From assembly GCA_030840415.1 (NCBI GenBank), contig JAVEEO010000212.1:1-12764 (forward strand): DNA of 12,764 nucleotides, given 5' to 3'. This stretch comes from Pseudonocardiales bacterium. Its GTDB lineage: Bacteria > Actinomycetota > Actinomycetes > Mycobacteriales > Jatrophihabitantaceae. Shown here piece by piece: positions 7,026 through 12,764 of the stretch. The notes under the pieces were generated by a model. The model did no database searches, was not told the DNA's origin, and worked only from the letters and a program-made list of their open reading frames with translations. Position 1 is the first letter of the stretch. Each line of letters opens with the position of its first letter. The position numbers and the translations under genes are program-made.

Positions 7026-7046
7026 AAAAAAAATGCCCTTTCGGGC
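7026..7046 (-). terminator. GC hairpin with U8 tract in the leader of the peptide gene
   Basis: The minus-strand RNA reads GCCC-GAAA-GGGC, a four-base-pair stem capped by a GNRA tetraloop, followed by A and eight U. This is the layout of an intrinsic terminator, though the stem is short. The flanking CCCGGG (7045-7050) could pair differently and offer an alternative fold. The element ends just before the ribosome binding site, so it must lie in the peptide gene's 5' leader: either an attenuator or a stop for read-through from the upstream genes. A run of eight U is out of character for DNA this rich in GC. Confidence 0.5.
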
Positions 7047-7059
7047 CCGGGTTCCTACC

Positions 7060-7137
7060 TTGCGAGTGAACACCAGATCGGTCCGATTTGGAAGCGCTGA
7101 GCGATATCGCCCGGTTAAGAATCTAGATCGGTGATCT
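7060..7137 (-). promoter_or_regulatory. Dyad-rich control region of the peptide operon
   Basis: The block upstream of the peptide gene holds four inverted repeats: ATCGG-T-CCGAT (7077-7087), GCGATATCGC (7101-7110, perfect), ATCTAGAT (7121-7128, perfect) and AGATC-GGT-GATCT (7125-7137). The 8-mer AGATCGGT occurs twice, at 7075-7082 and 7125-7132, exactly 50 bases apart. On the minus strand TAGATT (7120-7125) is a fair actinobacterial -10 box, without a good -35 at normal spacing. A perfect TTGACA lies at 7161-7166 but 35 bases from it. No regulator gene is visible inside the operon. Confidence 0.5.
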
Positions 7138-7159
7138 GCCGACGTGCCGACGTGCCGAC
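7138..7159. repeat. Short tandem repeat, 8-base unit
   Basis: The unit GCCGACGT is repeated 2.75 times in a row, between the TTGACA at 7161-7166 and the possible -10 box at 7120-7125. It could be a direct-repeat binding site for a regulator (8-base phasing is unusual for a dimer) or a slippage product. No other copy of this array is apparent in the window. Confidence 0.6.
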
Positions 7160-7213
7160 CTGTCAAGGTGGATCGACCGACTCGGGCCCGCTGGCGGGGC
7201 GGCTGCTTGATCC

Positions 7214-7239
7214 CGCTCGGCCCCGTCCGGACCCGAGCG
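7214..7239. terminator. Inverted repeat after the zinc-ribbon gene
   Basis: CGCTCGG and CCGAGCG form a 7-bp stem around a 12-base loop that itself contains the palindrome GTCCGGAC. It lies 25 bases past the stop codon of the 7264-7671 gene and before the peptide operon's control region. There is no U-run; hairpins without one are common at gene ends in high-GC actinobacteria, so it may end or stabilise the upstream transcript. Confidence 0.45.
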
Positions 7240-7263
7240 TGCGCCTTCAGCAGTCCTGGACCG

Positions 7264-7671
7264 TCAGGGCTGCCGGTCGTAGCGGGCTGCCGCGCCGCAG
7301 GTCTCGCACCGGTAGACCCCGTCGCCGGCGGCGGCCAGCTCACCGTGCGACACGCAGGCCGGAACTCCGCCGGCCGAGAGCACCACATTGCCGATGCCGA
7401 CGTCCCACCCGCCGTCGATGTCGACCAGTTGCCCGCCCAACCCGCCGACCCCCTGCCGGGCCTGGTGCAGCGCCCGCACCACCGCGATGGTGCCGGTGGC
7501 GATCCGAGAACCAGGCGTCCAGCCCGGCAGCGAGTTGGCCGACGGCAGCACCGGCTCGTCGCCGCGCATCCGGATCACCAGGGTGCGGTCGTCGCCCGCA
7601 CCGACGGTGAAGGTCACCGAGTAGCAGCCAGGCTCGTCCAGGGCCTCGATCGTGCGCAGCAGCGGGTCCAC
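7264..7671 (-). CDS. Hypothetical protein with C-terminal zinc ribbon
   Basis: A 135-residue protein I do not recognise by family. The C-terminal 30 residues contain Cys106-x2-His109 and Cys122-x2-Cys125, spaced like a small zinc ribbon. The N-terminal part (PLLRTIEALDEPGCYSVTFTV, then DDRTLVIRMRGDEPVLP) looks like a compact alpha/beta domain without a signal peptide or membrane segment, so it should be cytoplasmic. The GTG start at 7671 lies 15 bases after the TAA of the ClpX-finger gene and in the same frame, so only that stop separates them. Its ribosome binding site is weak, which suggests translation coupled to the upstream gene. Both members of the pair carry cysteine-type metal sites and may work together. 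Codon pattern supports the minus strand over the long opposite open frame. Confidence 0.68.
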   Translation of the reverse strand: MDPLLRTIEALDEPGCYSVTFTVGAGDDRTLVIRMRGDEPVLPSANSLPGWTPGSRIATGTIAVVRALHQARQGVGGLGGQLVDIDGGWDVGIGNVVLSAGGVPACVSHGELAAAGDGVYRCETCGAAARYDRQP

Positions 7672-7686
7672 CCTGGCAGCATCGCC

Positions 7687-8064
7687 TTACTCGCGGTCGG
7701 AGAAGCGCTCCCACGCCGATTGCCTGGTCATATCCAGCGCTTCGCCGATCCGCGCCCAGGACACTCCGCGGCTGCGCACCCGGCGTACCCACACCGTCAG
7801 GCTGCCCTCGACCTGCGCGGCCACGGTGGCGATCTTGGGCAGCTGGTCCAGCAGTTGCTGGTCGGTCATCGACTGCCAGTACGTCAGCTCGGCAGGCGCC
7901 TCGGCGTTGTCGGGCTCGGGAGCGGAGCCCAGGATCTCGTTGCAGAGCTGGACGCACTCGTTGCAGATGTAGATGCCCGGCCCGGCGATCAGCTTGGCGA
8001 TCGCAGTCTCGGCCTTGGAGCAGAACGAACAGGCAAGGGCGGCGGTGGCTGGCTCGGCGATCAC
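7687..8064 (-). CDS. ClpX-type C4 zinc-finger protein with HTH-like C-terminus
   Basis: A 125-residue protein that opens with the zinc-binding domain of ClpX: Cys12-x2-Cys15 in CSFCSK and Cys34-x2-Cys37 in [13 protein letters not shown]. The AAA+ ATPase part of ClpX is absent. Instead, a linker of about 50 residues leads to a C-terminal block, [20 protein letters not shown], that reads as a helix-turn-helix. This two-part design recurs in actinobacteria and is usually annotated only as ClpX C4-type zinc-finger protein. In ClpX the finger dimerises and binds adaptors; here it may provide dimerisation or partner binding, with the HTH binding DNA. The GTG start at 8064 has AAGGA seven bases upstream. 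A double dyad lies directly upstream at 8086-8124, a plausible autoregulatory site. Confidence 0.85.
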   Translation of the reverse strand: MIAEPATAALACSFCSKAETAIAKLIAGPGIYICNECVQLCNEILGSAPEPDNAEAPAELTYWQSMTDQQLLDQLPKIATVAAQVEGSLTVWVRRVRSRGVSWARIGEALDMTRQSAWERFSDRE

Positions 8065-8085
8065 GGCGCATTCCTTCGAAGAGTC

Positions 8086-8124
8086 GTCAGGTTGGTCCTG
8101 ACAGACTGTCAGGACGAACCTGAC
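8086..8124. promoter_or_regulatory. 39-bp double dyad, probable tandem operator
   Basis: GTCAGG-N5-CCTGAC occurs twice, at 8086-8102 and 8108-8124, separated by AGACT, with centres 22 bases apart (about two helical turns). The whole 39 bases also form one larger inverted repeat of 19-bp arms with a single mismatch around A8105. Next to it lies a perfect TGACGCGTCA (8121-8130) that runs into the stop codon of the upstream isomerase-like gene. The layout suits two dimers of a TetR-like or other HTH repressor controlling the ClpX-finger gene; as RNA it could also act as a terminator hairpin. Confidence 0.65.
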
Positions 8125-8127
8125 GCG

Positions 8128-8871
8128 TCAAGAGGTCAAGCGTCCTGGTGCGACGGAGTCGCGCGAGCGCCGCGAACGCGGCTGCGGGCGCACCAGCAAC
8201 TCCAGCGGTCCGGAGAGCCTGCGCAGTGCACCGGCACGCTGCGGCGATGCCAATCGCTGCCGCAGCACCGACACCCCGTCACCGGCCAGCCCGTCGAGCA
8301 CGGCAGCCCGGCCGCCGATGCCCAGCAGCAGTGTCTCGGCAGGCCCGCTCACCAGCGCCCCGGCACCGGCCTGCCAGCCGGTGTCGGTCGCGCTGAACCT
8401 CAGGCCGTCCAACCGCGACCCCATCGCGAAGCCGGGCGAGGCGCGGGAAGTGAGGTGGTGGAACGCCACCGACAGCCGCTCCTCGGAAAGCTCGCGCGGG
8501 ATACCGAGCGGGACCCGGATGTCGAGATCGTGCAGCACCAGGTCGGCCAGCACCGGGTCGTAGCCCGACCGGGGCACGGTGGTCCGAGCACCCGCCCGCC
8601 GCCGCAGCACCTCGACGATCTCCTGATCGGACTTGGCCGCCGCCCGCTGGGTGAGCCACCGGTTGACCCGGTCCAGGTCGGCGGCGGTGACGATGATTCC
8701 GGTGTAGATCTTCAGCTGGCCGAACTTCAGGAAGGTGATCAGGTGGGCAGCCACGTCGTGGACCGTCCATCCCTGGCAGAGGCTCGGTGCCCGCAGTTGG
8801 CGGGGAGCGAGCGTGCTCAGCAGGTCCGCTAGGTACCTGCGTTCGTCCACAATCATGTCGTAGACCCGCAT
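8128..8871 (-). CDS. Maleylpyruvate isomerase-family mycothiol-dependent protein
   Basis: A protein of about 247 residues from the DinB-like mycothiol-dependent maleylpyruvate isomerase family. The N-terminal phrase DERRYLADLLSTLAPRQLRAPSLCQGWTVHDVAAHLITF is diagnostic; the histidine in GWTVHDVAAH belongs to the metal site, and a later LADLVLHDLDIRVPLG carries the second HxxD-like segment. Members use mycothiol as a thiol cofactor or bind a divalent metal; most have no known substrate. I place the start at the ATG at 8871 because MRVYDMIVDERRYL fits the family's usual N-terminus; an ATG at 8913 would add 14 basic residues and also lacks a clear ribosome binding site. It is divergent from the glycosyltransferase gene. 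The arginine-rich C-terminus, RPQPRSRRSRD, is unusual. The specific reaction is unknown. Confidence 0.85.
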   Translation of the reverse strand: MRVYDMIVDERRYLADLLSTLAPRQLRAPSLCQGWTVHDVAAHLITFLKFGQLKIYTGIIVTAADLDRVNRWLTQRAAAKSDQEIVEVLRRRAGARTTVPRSGYDPVLADLVLHDLDIRVPLGIPRELSEERLSVAFHHLTSRASPGFAMGSRLDGLRFSATDTGWQAGAGALVSGPAETLLLGIGGRAAVLDGLAGDGVSVLRQRLASPQRAGALRRLSGPLELLVRPQPRSRRSRDSVAPGRLTS

Positions 8872-8971
8872 CTGCCGAAGGTAGCGGCGTACTGGCGGCC
8901 GGAATACTCGCATTCTGCGGGGTTCGGGCCTCTGCGCGGATGTCAGAACAGGGTCCAGCCCCCGGTTTTGC

Positions 8972-8977
8972 TAGCGT
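8972..8977 (+). promoter_or_regulatory. Possible -10 box for a leaderless transcript
   Basis: TAGCGT matches the actinobacterial TANNNT -10 pattern and ends six bases before the ATG at 8984, which has no ribosome binding site. That spacing would place the transcription start on the ATG itself, giving a leaderless mRNA, a common arrangement in this phylum. No good -35 is seen. Confidence 0.4.
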
Positions 8978-8983
8978 GGCTTC

Positions 8984-10537
8984 ATGCAGCCCGACCTCGC
9001 TGGACCTTCCGACGACGCCGGGAGCGATCGGCTGGCCGCCGGGGACGACCGGCCGGCAGCCGGGAACGAAAACCGGCCGGACGCCCCGAGCGGCCGGCTC
9101 AAGATCGGCGTCCTGGTGGTGGCCTTCAACGCCGAGTCCACCCTGCAGGCCACCCTGGACCGGATTCCGCACGATCTCCGCGCCAGGATCGACGAGATCC
9201 TGATCTGCGACGACGCCAGCCAGGACCGGACGGTCGACGCGGGACTGGCCTGGCGGCAGGCCAATGGCGCGATCCCGACGACCGTGATCCGGCAATTCAG
9301 CAATCTCGGATACGGAGGCAACCAGAAGGCCGGCTCCCAGTTGGCCCGCGAGCGTGGCCTGGACCTGATCGTGCTGCTGCACGGTGACGGCCAGTACGCC
9401 CCCGAGGCGATGGCCGACCTGCTCGGGCCGCTGGAACGCGGCGAGGCGGACGCGGTGTTCGGGTCCCGGATGCTCGATCCCGGCTCCGCGCGGGCCGGCG
9501 GCATGCCGCTCTACAAGTACCTGGGCAACCGGGTGCTCACCACGTTCGAGAACCGGCTGCTCGACTCGAACCTGTCGGAGTTCCACTCCGGTTACCGGGC
9601 CTACCGGGTATCGGCGCTGGCGGAGCTGCCGCTGGAGTTCAACACCGACGACTTCGACTTCGACACCCAGATCATCATCCAGCTGCTGGACGCCGGCAAG
9701 CGGATCGTCGAGGTGCCGATCCCGACCTACTACGGCGACGAGATCTGCTACGTCAACGGCCTGAAGTACGCCCGCGACGTGGCGCGTGACGTGGTGCAGT
9801 ACCGGCTCACCAAGGTCGGCATCGGCACCCACCGCTGGGTGCCCGCCGATCCCGAGTACGCCGGCAAGGAGGGCGAGGGCACCTCGCACACCGTCATCAC
9901 CGAGATGCTGGCGGCCATGCCGACCGGCCGGGTGCTCGACCTCGGCTGCTCCGGCGGCCGGCTGTCCGAGCGGGTCAGGCAGCTAGGGCACAAGGTGGTC
10001 GGCGTGGACAGCATGGAGATCGCCGGGGTGCGCGACCGGGTCGACGACTTCTTCCTCGGCGACCTCGAGGACGGCATTCCCGAGGCCGCCGGCGGCGACT
10101 TCGACGTTGTGATCGCGGCTGACGTCATCGAGCACGTCCGCAATCCCGAGCGGCTGCTGCGCCAGATGGCCGAGGTGCTGTCGCCGAACGGCCAGATCGT
10201 GATCTCGACGCCCAACTTCGGCCACTGGTACTCGCGGGGCCGGGTCGCCGCCGGCGCCTTCGACTACGACCGGCGGGGCATCCTGGACGAGACCCACCTG
10301 CGGTTCTTCTCCCGCAAGAGCCTGCGCCGCACCATCGGCTCGGCTGGCCTGGACCTGCTGCAGTTGGAGTACACCGGCCTGCCGCTGGAGGTGCTGACCC
10401 GCACCGACAGTTGGCAGTCCCGCGCCGCCCGGGCGGTGGACCGGCGACTGGTGCAACTGCGTCCGACCGTGTTCGGCTACCAGTTCGTGGCCCGGCTGCG
10501 CCCGCACCATGCCGGCTCCGTCACCCACCATGCGTGA
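8984..10537 (+). CDS. Bifunctional family-2 glycosyltransferase / SAM methyltransferase
   Basis: A 517-residue fusion. Residues 1-38 are acidic and Pro/Gly/Ala-rich, probably disordered. Residues 39-280 are a GT-A family-2 glycosyltransferase: KIGVLVVAFNAESTL, CDDASQDRT (75-83), LHGDGQYAP with Asp135 as the metal/nucleotide site, and FHSGYRAYR (200-208), as in polyprenol-phosphate sugar transferases. Residues 305-480 are a class I methyltransferase with VLDLGCSGGRLSE (317-329), acidic Asp342 at the SAM ribose, and VIAADVIEHV (376-385). No membrane helices are evident. It likely transfers a sugar to a lipid carrier or glycan and methylates the product or a related intermediate. It is followed 15 bases later by a membrane glycosyltransferase gene, so both should serve one envelope-glycan path. 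The methyl acceptor is not predictable. Confidence 0.88.
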   Translation: MQPDLAGPSDDAGSDRLAAGDDRPAAGNENRPDAPSGRLKIGVLVVAFNAESTLQATLDRIPHDLRARIDEILICDDASQDRTVDAGLAWRQANGAIPTTVIRQFSNLGYGGNQKAGSQLARERGLDLIVLLHGDGQYAPEAMADLLGPLERGEADAVFGSRMLDPGSARAGGMPLYKYLGNRVLTTFENRLLDSNLSEFHSGYRAYRVSALAELPLEFNTDDFDFDTQIIIQLLDAGKRIVEVPIPTYYGDEICYVNGLKYARDVARDVVQYRLTKVGIGTHRWVPADPEYAGKEGEGTSHTVITEMLAAMPTGRVLDLGCSGGRLSERVRQLGHKVVGVDSMEIAGVRDRVDDFFLGDLEDGIPEAAGGDFDVVIAADVIEHVRNPERLLRQMAEVLSPNGQIVISTPNFGHWYSRGRVAAGAFDYDRRGILDETHLRFFSRKSLRRTIGSAGLDLLQLEYTGLPLEVLTRTDSWQSRAARAVDRRLVQLRPTVFGYQFVARLRPHHAGSVTHHA

Positions 10538-10552
10538 GCCAGCGGCGCTGAC

Positions 10553-11809
10553 GTGACCACCTCCGAGACGGCACCCTCCGGACTGGCCGAACACCCGGCG
10601 GCCACCGACCCCGGATCACGGCTGGTCGGTCAGCGCCGCCGGCTGGTGCTGGGCCTGGGACTGCTGTTGCTGGTACTCAAGTGCGTGATTGCCGCCCGGA
10701 CCTACGGCACCAACGACATCCGGCACTGGACCGACTTCGTCAACGGGGTCGCCGAGCGCGGCCCGGTGGGCGTCTATGGCATCACCTTCGAGCGGTCATT
10801 CTACAACCACCCGCCGGTGATCGGCTACTTCCTCCAGTTGGTCGACCTCGGACGCCATCACGGGTTGAGCATCGGATTCTCGATCCGCTCGGTGGCGAGC
10901 CTGGCCGACGTCGGCTCGGCGCTGCTGGTCTTCGAGATCCTGCGCCGGCGTCGCAGCCTGCGCGAGGCGACCTGGGCCGCCTGCCTGGTCGCGGTCAGCC
11001 CGGTGCTGGTCATCATCTCCGGCTTCCACGGCAACACCGACCCGATCTTCGTGCTGTTCACCCTGCTGGCGCTGCACCTGCTCGCCGATCGCGACAAGCC
11101 GCTGGCCGGCGGCCTGTCGATGGGCATCGCGATCGGGATCAAGATCGTGCCGGTGGTGGCGATCCCGGCGCTGCTGGTGCTGGCCTACACCCGCGGCCGG
11201 CACAGCCTGTTCCGGTTCGGCGCCGGCTTCACCCTCGCCTTCGGCATCAGCTGGCTACCTGCCCTGATCAGCCAGGGCCGCCCGGTCCGCGAGCACGTGC
11301 TGGGCTACGCCGGCAGCGGTATCAGCCAGTGGGGCCTGATCCAGATCGGGCACTGGTTCGACGACCCGGGGTGGGCCAATTTCCTCACCGACACCGGCCG
11401 ATTCCCGATCGTGCTGCTGTGCGCGCTGGTGCCGGCCGCGCTGGTCTGGCGTCGCCCGGCGATGGCCGCCGAAGCGGTCGGCCTGTCGCTGGTCACCTTC
11501 CTGTTCCTGAGCCCGGCGTTCGGCTGCCAGTACCTGGTCTGGGCGATGGCCGCGGCCTACCTGCTCAACTTCGGCTGGGCCACCGCCTACAACCTCGGTG
11601 CCGGGCTGGTGCTGTTCAAGATCTACACCCGCTGGGCCCACGGCTTTCCGTGGAACCACGCCGACTACTGGGGACTGGTCGGCATCGAGCTGATCGGTGC
11701 GCTGCTGCTGTGGGGCTGCCTGGGCATCCTCGCCGTGCTCGGGGTGCGCCGCATCCTCAGCAGCGAGGAACGGACCGCATGCGCGAGGGAAACGGCTCAG
11801 GCCAGGTAG
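10553..11809 (+). CDS. GT-C-type integral membrane glycosyltransferase
   Basis: A 418-residue polytopic membrane protein with about ten hydrophobic spans. After a 30-residue cytoplasmic N-terminus, the first helix (LVLGLGLLLLVLKCVIA) is followed by an outer loop with Asp55 in GTNDIRHW, the acidic catalytic site typical of GT-C enzymes, and by FYNHPPVIGYFL (83-94), which resembles the Y/H-PP loop of ALG6/PMT-like and GT87 transferases. Such enzymes use polyprenyl-phosphate sugars outside the membrane. The upstream GT2-like enzyme could supply that lipid-linked donor. The start is GTG, 15 bases after the previous stop, with a weak ribosome binding site, so translation may be coupled. Its 3' end overlaps the converging AhpD-like gene by 13 bases. 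Donor and acceptor cannot be read from sequence. Confidence 0.83.
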   Translation: MTTSETAPSGLAEHPAATDPGSRLVGQRRRLVLGLGLLLLVLKCVIAARTYGTNDIRHWTDFVNGVAERGPVGVYGITFERSFYNHPPVIGYFLQLVDLGRHHGLSIGFSIRSVASLADVGSALLVFEILRRRRSLREATWAACLVAVSPVLVIISGFHGNTDPIFVLFTLLALHLLADRDKPLAGGLSMGIAIGIKIVPVVAIPALLVLAYTRGRHSLFRFGAGFTLAFGISWLPALISQGRPVREHVLGYAGSGISQWGLIQIGHWFDDPGWANFLTDTGRFPIVLLCALVPAALVWRRPAMAAEAVGLSLVTFLFLSPAFGCQYLVWAMAAAYLLNFGWATAYNLGAGLVLFKIYTRWAHGFPWNHADYWGLVGIELIGALLLWGCLGILAVLGVRRILSSEERTACARETAQAR

Positions 11810-12093
11810 CCGAACTGGGTGATTCGCTCGGCGGCATAGTCGTACTGGCCCGGATCGGTCGGCGCCAGCGTGCCCAAGCCGTCGACGTAGCGGTTGTACA
11901 TGCAGAAGGCGGCCGCGATCAGGACCGTGTCGTGCAGTTCCATGTCGGTGGCACCGGCAGCCCGGGCGGCGCTGATCAGCTCGGGGGTGACGTTGCGGCC
12001 GCTGACCTGCACCGCACCGGCGATCCGCAGCAGGGAGCGCAGTTTCGGCGAGACCGGTGCGCTGTTGACGTCGGCGCGTACCTTCTCGACCAG
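11797..12093 (-). repeat. Tandem gene duplication, copy 1 (copy 2 at 12468-12764)
   Basis: The 297 bases ending at each stop codon are homologous without indels and include long identical stretches, such as the part encoding CMYNRYVDGLG. The offset between copies is 671 bases. Such direct repeats can recombine and change copy number. Confidence 0.8.
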
Positions 12094-12339
12094 TTCCATG
12101 CCCTCGTTCAGTTGGGCCGCGGCGAAGGCCGAATGCGATCCGCAGCAGAACCGGCACTTGTTGCGGCCGGAGACGTAGGCGGCGATCAGCTCGCGTTCGC
12201 CGCGCGACAGGGTGCTCGGCTCTCGCAGCAGCACCTCTGCCAACTCGTTGAGGGGCTTGGCCGTTTCGGGCCGGTAGATCAGCGGTCCGTTGATGCCCGG
12301 AAACTGAGTCTCATCGACGCCGAGGGCGATGTGGGCCAT
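11797..12339 (-). CDS. AhpD/carboxymuconolactone decarboxylase-family protein
   Basis: A 180-residue peroxidase-related protein of the AhpD/CMD fold. The active-site motif is KCRFCCGSHS: Cys62-x2-Cys65-x3-His69, with Glu50 12 residues before Cys62, matching the E-x11-C-x2-C-x3-H signature of AhpD-like thiol peroxidases. An extra Cys66 next to Cys65 is unusual. The C-terminal half has the helical LRIAGAVQVSGRNVTPEL and CMYNRYVDGLGTLAP segments. Reduction of peroxides through the cysteine pair is the family role, with thiol partner unknown. I chose ATG at 12339 (MAHIALGVDETQF); a frame-extending TTG at 12393 overlaps a palindrome and is unlikely. A close paralogue lies directly upstream on the same strand. 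The 3' end overlaps the GT-C gene tail to tail by 13 bases. Confidence 0.87.
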   Translation of the reverse strand: MAHIALGVDETQFPGINGPLIYRPETAKPLNELAEVLLREPSTLSRGERELIAAYVSGRNKCRFCCGSHSAFAAAQLNEGMELVEKVRADVNSAPVSPKLRSLLRIAGAVQVSGRNVTPELISAARAAGATDMELHDTVLIAAAFCMYNRYVDGLGTLAPTDPGQYDYAAERITQFGYLA

Positions 12340-12376
12340 GGTGTTCACGCTCGTTTCGGTAGTGCCAACAGGTTGT

Positions 12377-12389
12377 ATAGTGACACTAT
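12377..12389. promoter_or_regulatory. 13-bp palindrome upstream of the AhpD-like gene
   Basis: ATAGTG-A-CACTAT is a perfect inverted repeat with a one-base centre, 38 bases before the ATG at 12339. On the minus strand TATACA (12374-12379) overlaps its edge and could be a -10 box, so a repressor bound here would block transcription. It lies in a locally AT-rich spot. No regulator gene is seen in the window. Confidence 0.5.
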
Positions 12390-12467
12390 CCAATCACCTG
12401 GGAACGCGCGAGGGCCGGTTCAAGGTGAGCAATTTCGAATAAACGAGCAGCGGGCCGGGGGACTCGC

Positions 12468-12764
12468 TCAGCGCTGGTAGCCGAACTGGACGACCCGTTC
12501 GGCAGCTTGGGCGTACCCCGCCTGATCGGCCGGCGCCAGGGTGCCCAAGCCGTCGACGTAGCGGTTGTACATGCAGAAAGCGGCCGCGATCAGCACCGTG
12601 TCGTGCAGTTCCGGATCGGTGGCACCGGCGGTGCGAGCCGACTCGATCAGCTCGGGGGTGACGTTGCGGCCGCTGACCTGCACCGCACCGGCGATCCGCA
12701 GCAGCGCGCGCAACTTCGGCGAGACCGGTGCGCTGTCCAGGTCGGTGCGCACCTGTTCGACCAG
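12468..12764 (-). CDS. AhpD/carboxymuconolactone decarboxylase-family paralogue (5' end outside window)
   Basis: The last 98 codons of a second AhpD-like gene; the window edge removes the N-terminal half, including the CxxC site. The visible part aligns without gaps to the C-terminus of the 11797-12339 product, with 79 of 98 residues identical by eye (LRIAGAVQVSGRNVTPELI and HDTVLIAAAFCMYNRYVDGLGTLAP are unchanged). Differences cluster in the final 20 residues. The two genes are in tandem, about 130 bases apart, and each copy seems intact where visible, so this is a recent-looking duplication rather than a pseudogene. Whether both keep the redox cysteines cannot be seen here. Confidence 0.85.
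   Translation of the reverse strand: MVEQVRTDLDSAPVSPKLRALLRIAGAVQVSGRNVTPELIESARTAGATDPELHDTVLIAAAFCMYNRYVDGLGTLAPADQAGYAQAAERVVQFGYQR

Noticed and set aside
7138..7159. Possible CRISPR or iteron array
   Set aside because: Only 2.75 head-to-tail copies of an 8-base unit, with no spacers, no AT-rich origin features and no cas or rep genes.
7144..8832. A 562-codon open frame on the plus strand
   Set aside because: It runs antisense to three minus-strand genes with recognisable domains (ClpX finger, mycothiol-dependent isomerase family). Its translation is low-complexity Arg/Pro/Gly/His text with no motif; it is a high-GC frame shadow.
8279..9889. A 536-codon minus-strand open frame
   Set aside because: It opposes the glycosyltransferase-methyltransferase gene and overlaps the isomerase-like gene out of frame; no motif supports it.
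12340..12393. TTG-initiated N-terminal extension of the AhpD-like protein
   Set aside because: The extension covers the 13-bp palindrome and a possible -10 box, and the shorter start MAHIALGVDETQF is a better fit.
12400..12467. Terminator between the two AhpD-like genes
   Set aside because: Only four-base-pair stems can be drawn and the nearby TTTATT is interrupted; not convincing.
10681..12480. A 599-codon plus-strand open frame
   Set aside because: It is a +2 shadow of the membrane glycosyltransferase gene and then runs antisense to the AhpD-like gene; its composition is Arg/Ala/Gly-rich without domains.

Overview
The window is high-GC DNA that reads as an actinobacterium. The markers are an F420-type luciferase-like oxidoreductase, a mycothiol-dependent maleylpyruvate isomerase-family protein, a ClpX-type C4 zinc finger fused to a helix-turn-helix tail (an arrangement typical of this phylum), GTG starts, and a possible leaderless promoter. 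I cannot name a genus from the sequence.

Left half (about 1-7170, minus strand, read right to left): a compact gene set that looks like a biosynthetic operon for a ribosomally made, post-translationally modified peptide (RiPP). Its first gene is a 30-residue peptide at 6920-7012, preceded by a near-perfect ribosome binding site (AAGGAGG). The peptide has a basic, helix-prone N-terminal half and a C-terminal tail GYSSNYGKAN with two tyrosines. Downstream, in order, come a cytochrome P450 (5674-6843), a JmjC/cupin Fe(II)/2-oxoglutarate hydroxylase (4475-5677), an ATP-grasp ligase resembling graspetide synthetases (3272-4465), a TauD/clavaminate-synthase-like dioxygenase (2289-3275) and an MFS exporter (1060-2286). 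After a 116-base gap there is an F420-type luciferase-like oxidoreductase (8-943). Two junctions are ATGA overlaps and two others have gaps of 2 and 9 bases, so the enzymes are probably translationally coupled. A strong hairpin separates the peptide gene from the P450 and could set an excess of peptide over enzymes. A hairpin followed by eight U residues lies just upstream of the peptide's ribosome binding site. Upstream of that is a dyad-rich control region (about 7060-7166). The working model is that the peptide is made, oxidised by the P450 and two 2-oxoglutarate enzymes, ligated or cyclised by the ATP-grasp enzyme, and exported by the MFS protein. I do not recognise this enzyme combination with this precursor as a described RiPP class.

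Middle (7214-8871, minus strand): a mycothiol-dependent isomerase-like protein, then a ClpX-finger/HTH protein and a small C-terminal zinc-ribbon protein. The last two form a pair. Between the first two genes lies a striking 39-bp dyad made of two copies of GTCAGG-N5-CCTGAC, which looks like a double operator.

Right (8984-12764): a plus-strand pair encodes a glycosyltransferase-2/methyltransferase fusion and a multi-spanning GT-C-like glycosyltransferase, probably acting on lipid-linked sugars in the envelope. Converging on it are two tandem minus-strand paralogues of the AhpD/carboxymuconolactone decarboxylase family; the second is cut by the window edge. A 13-bp palindrome sits upstream of the first.

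The RiPP-like region contains stretches of visibly lower GC than the right half, which fits acquisition of the biosynthetic set by transfer next to core-like genes.
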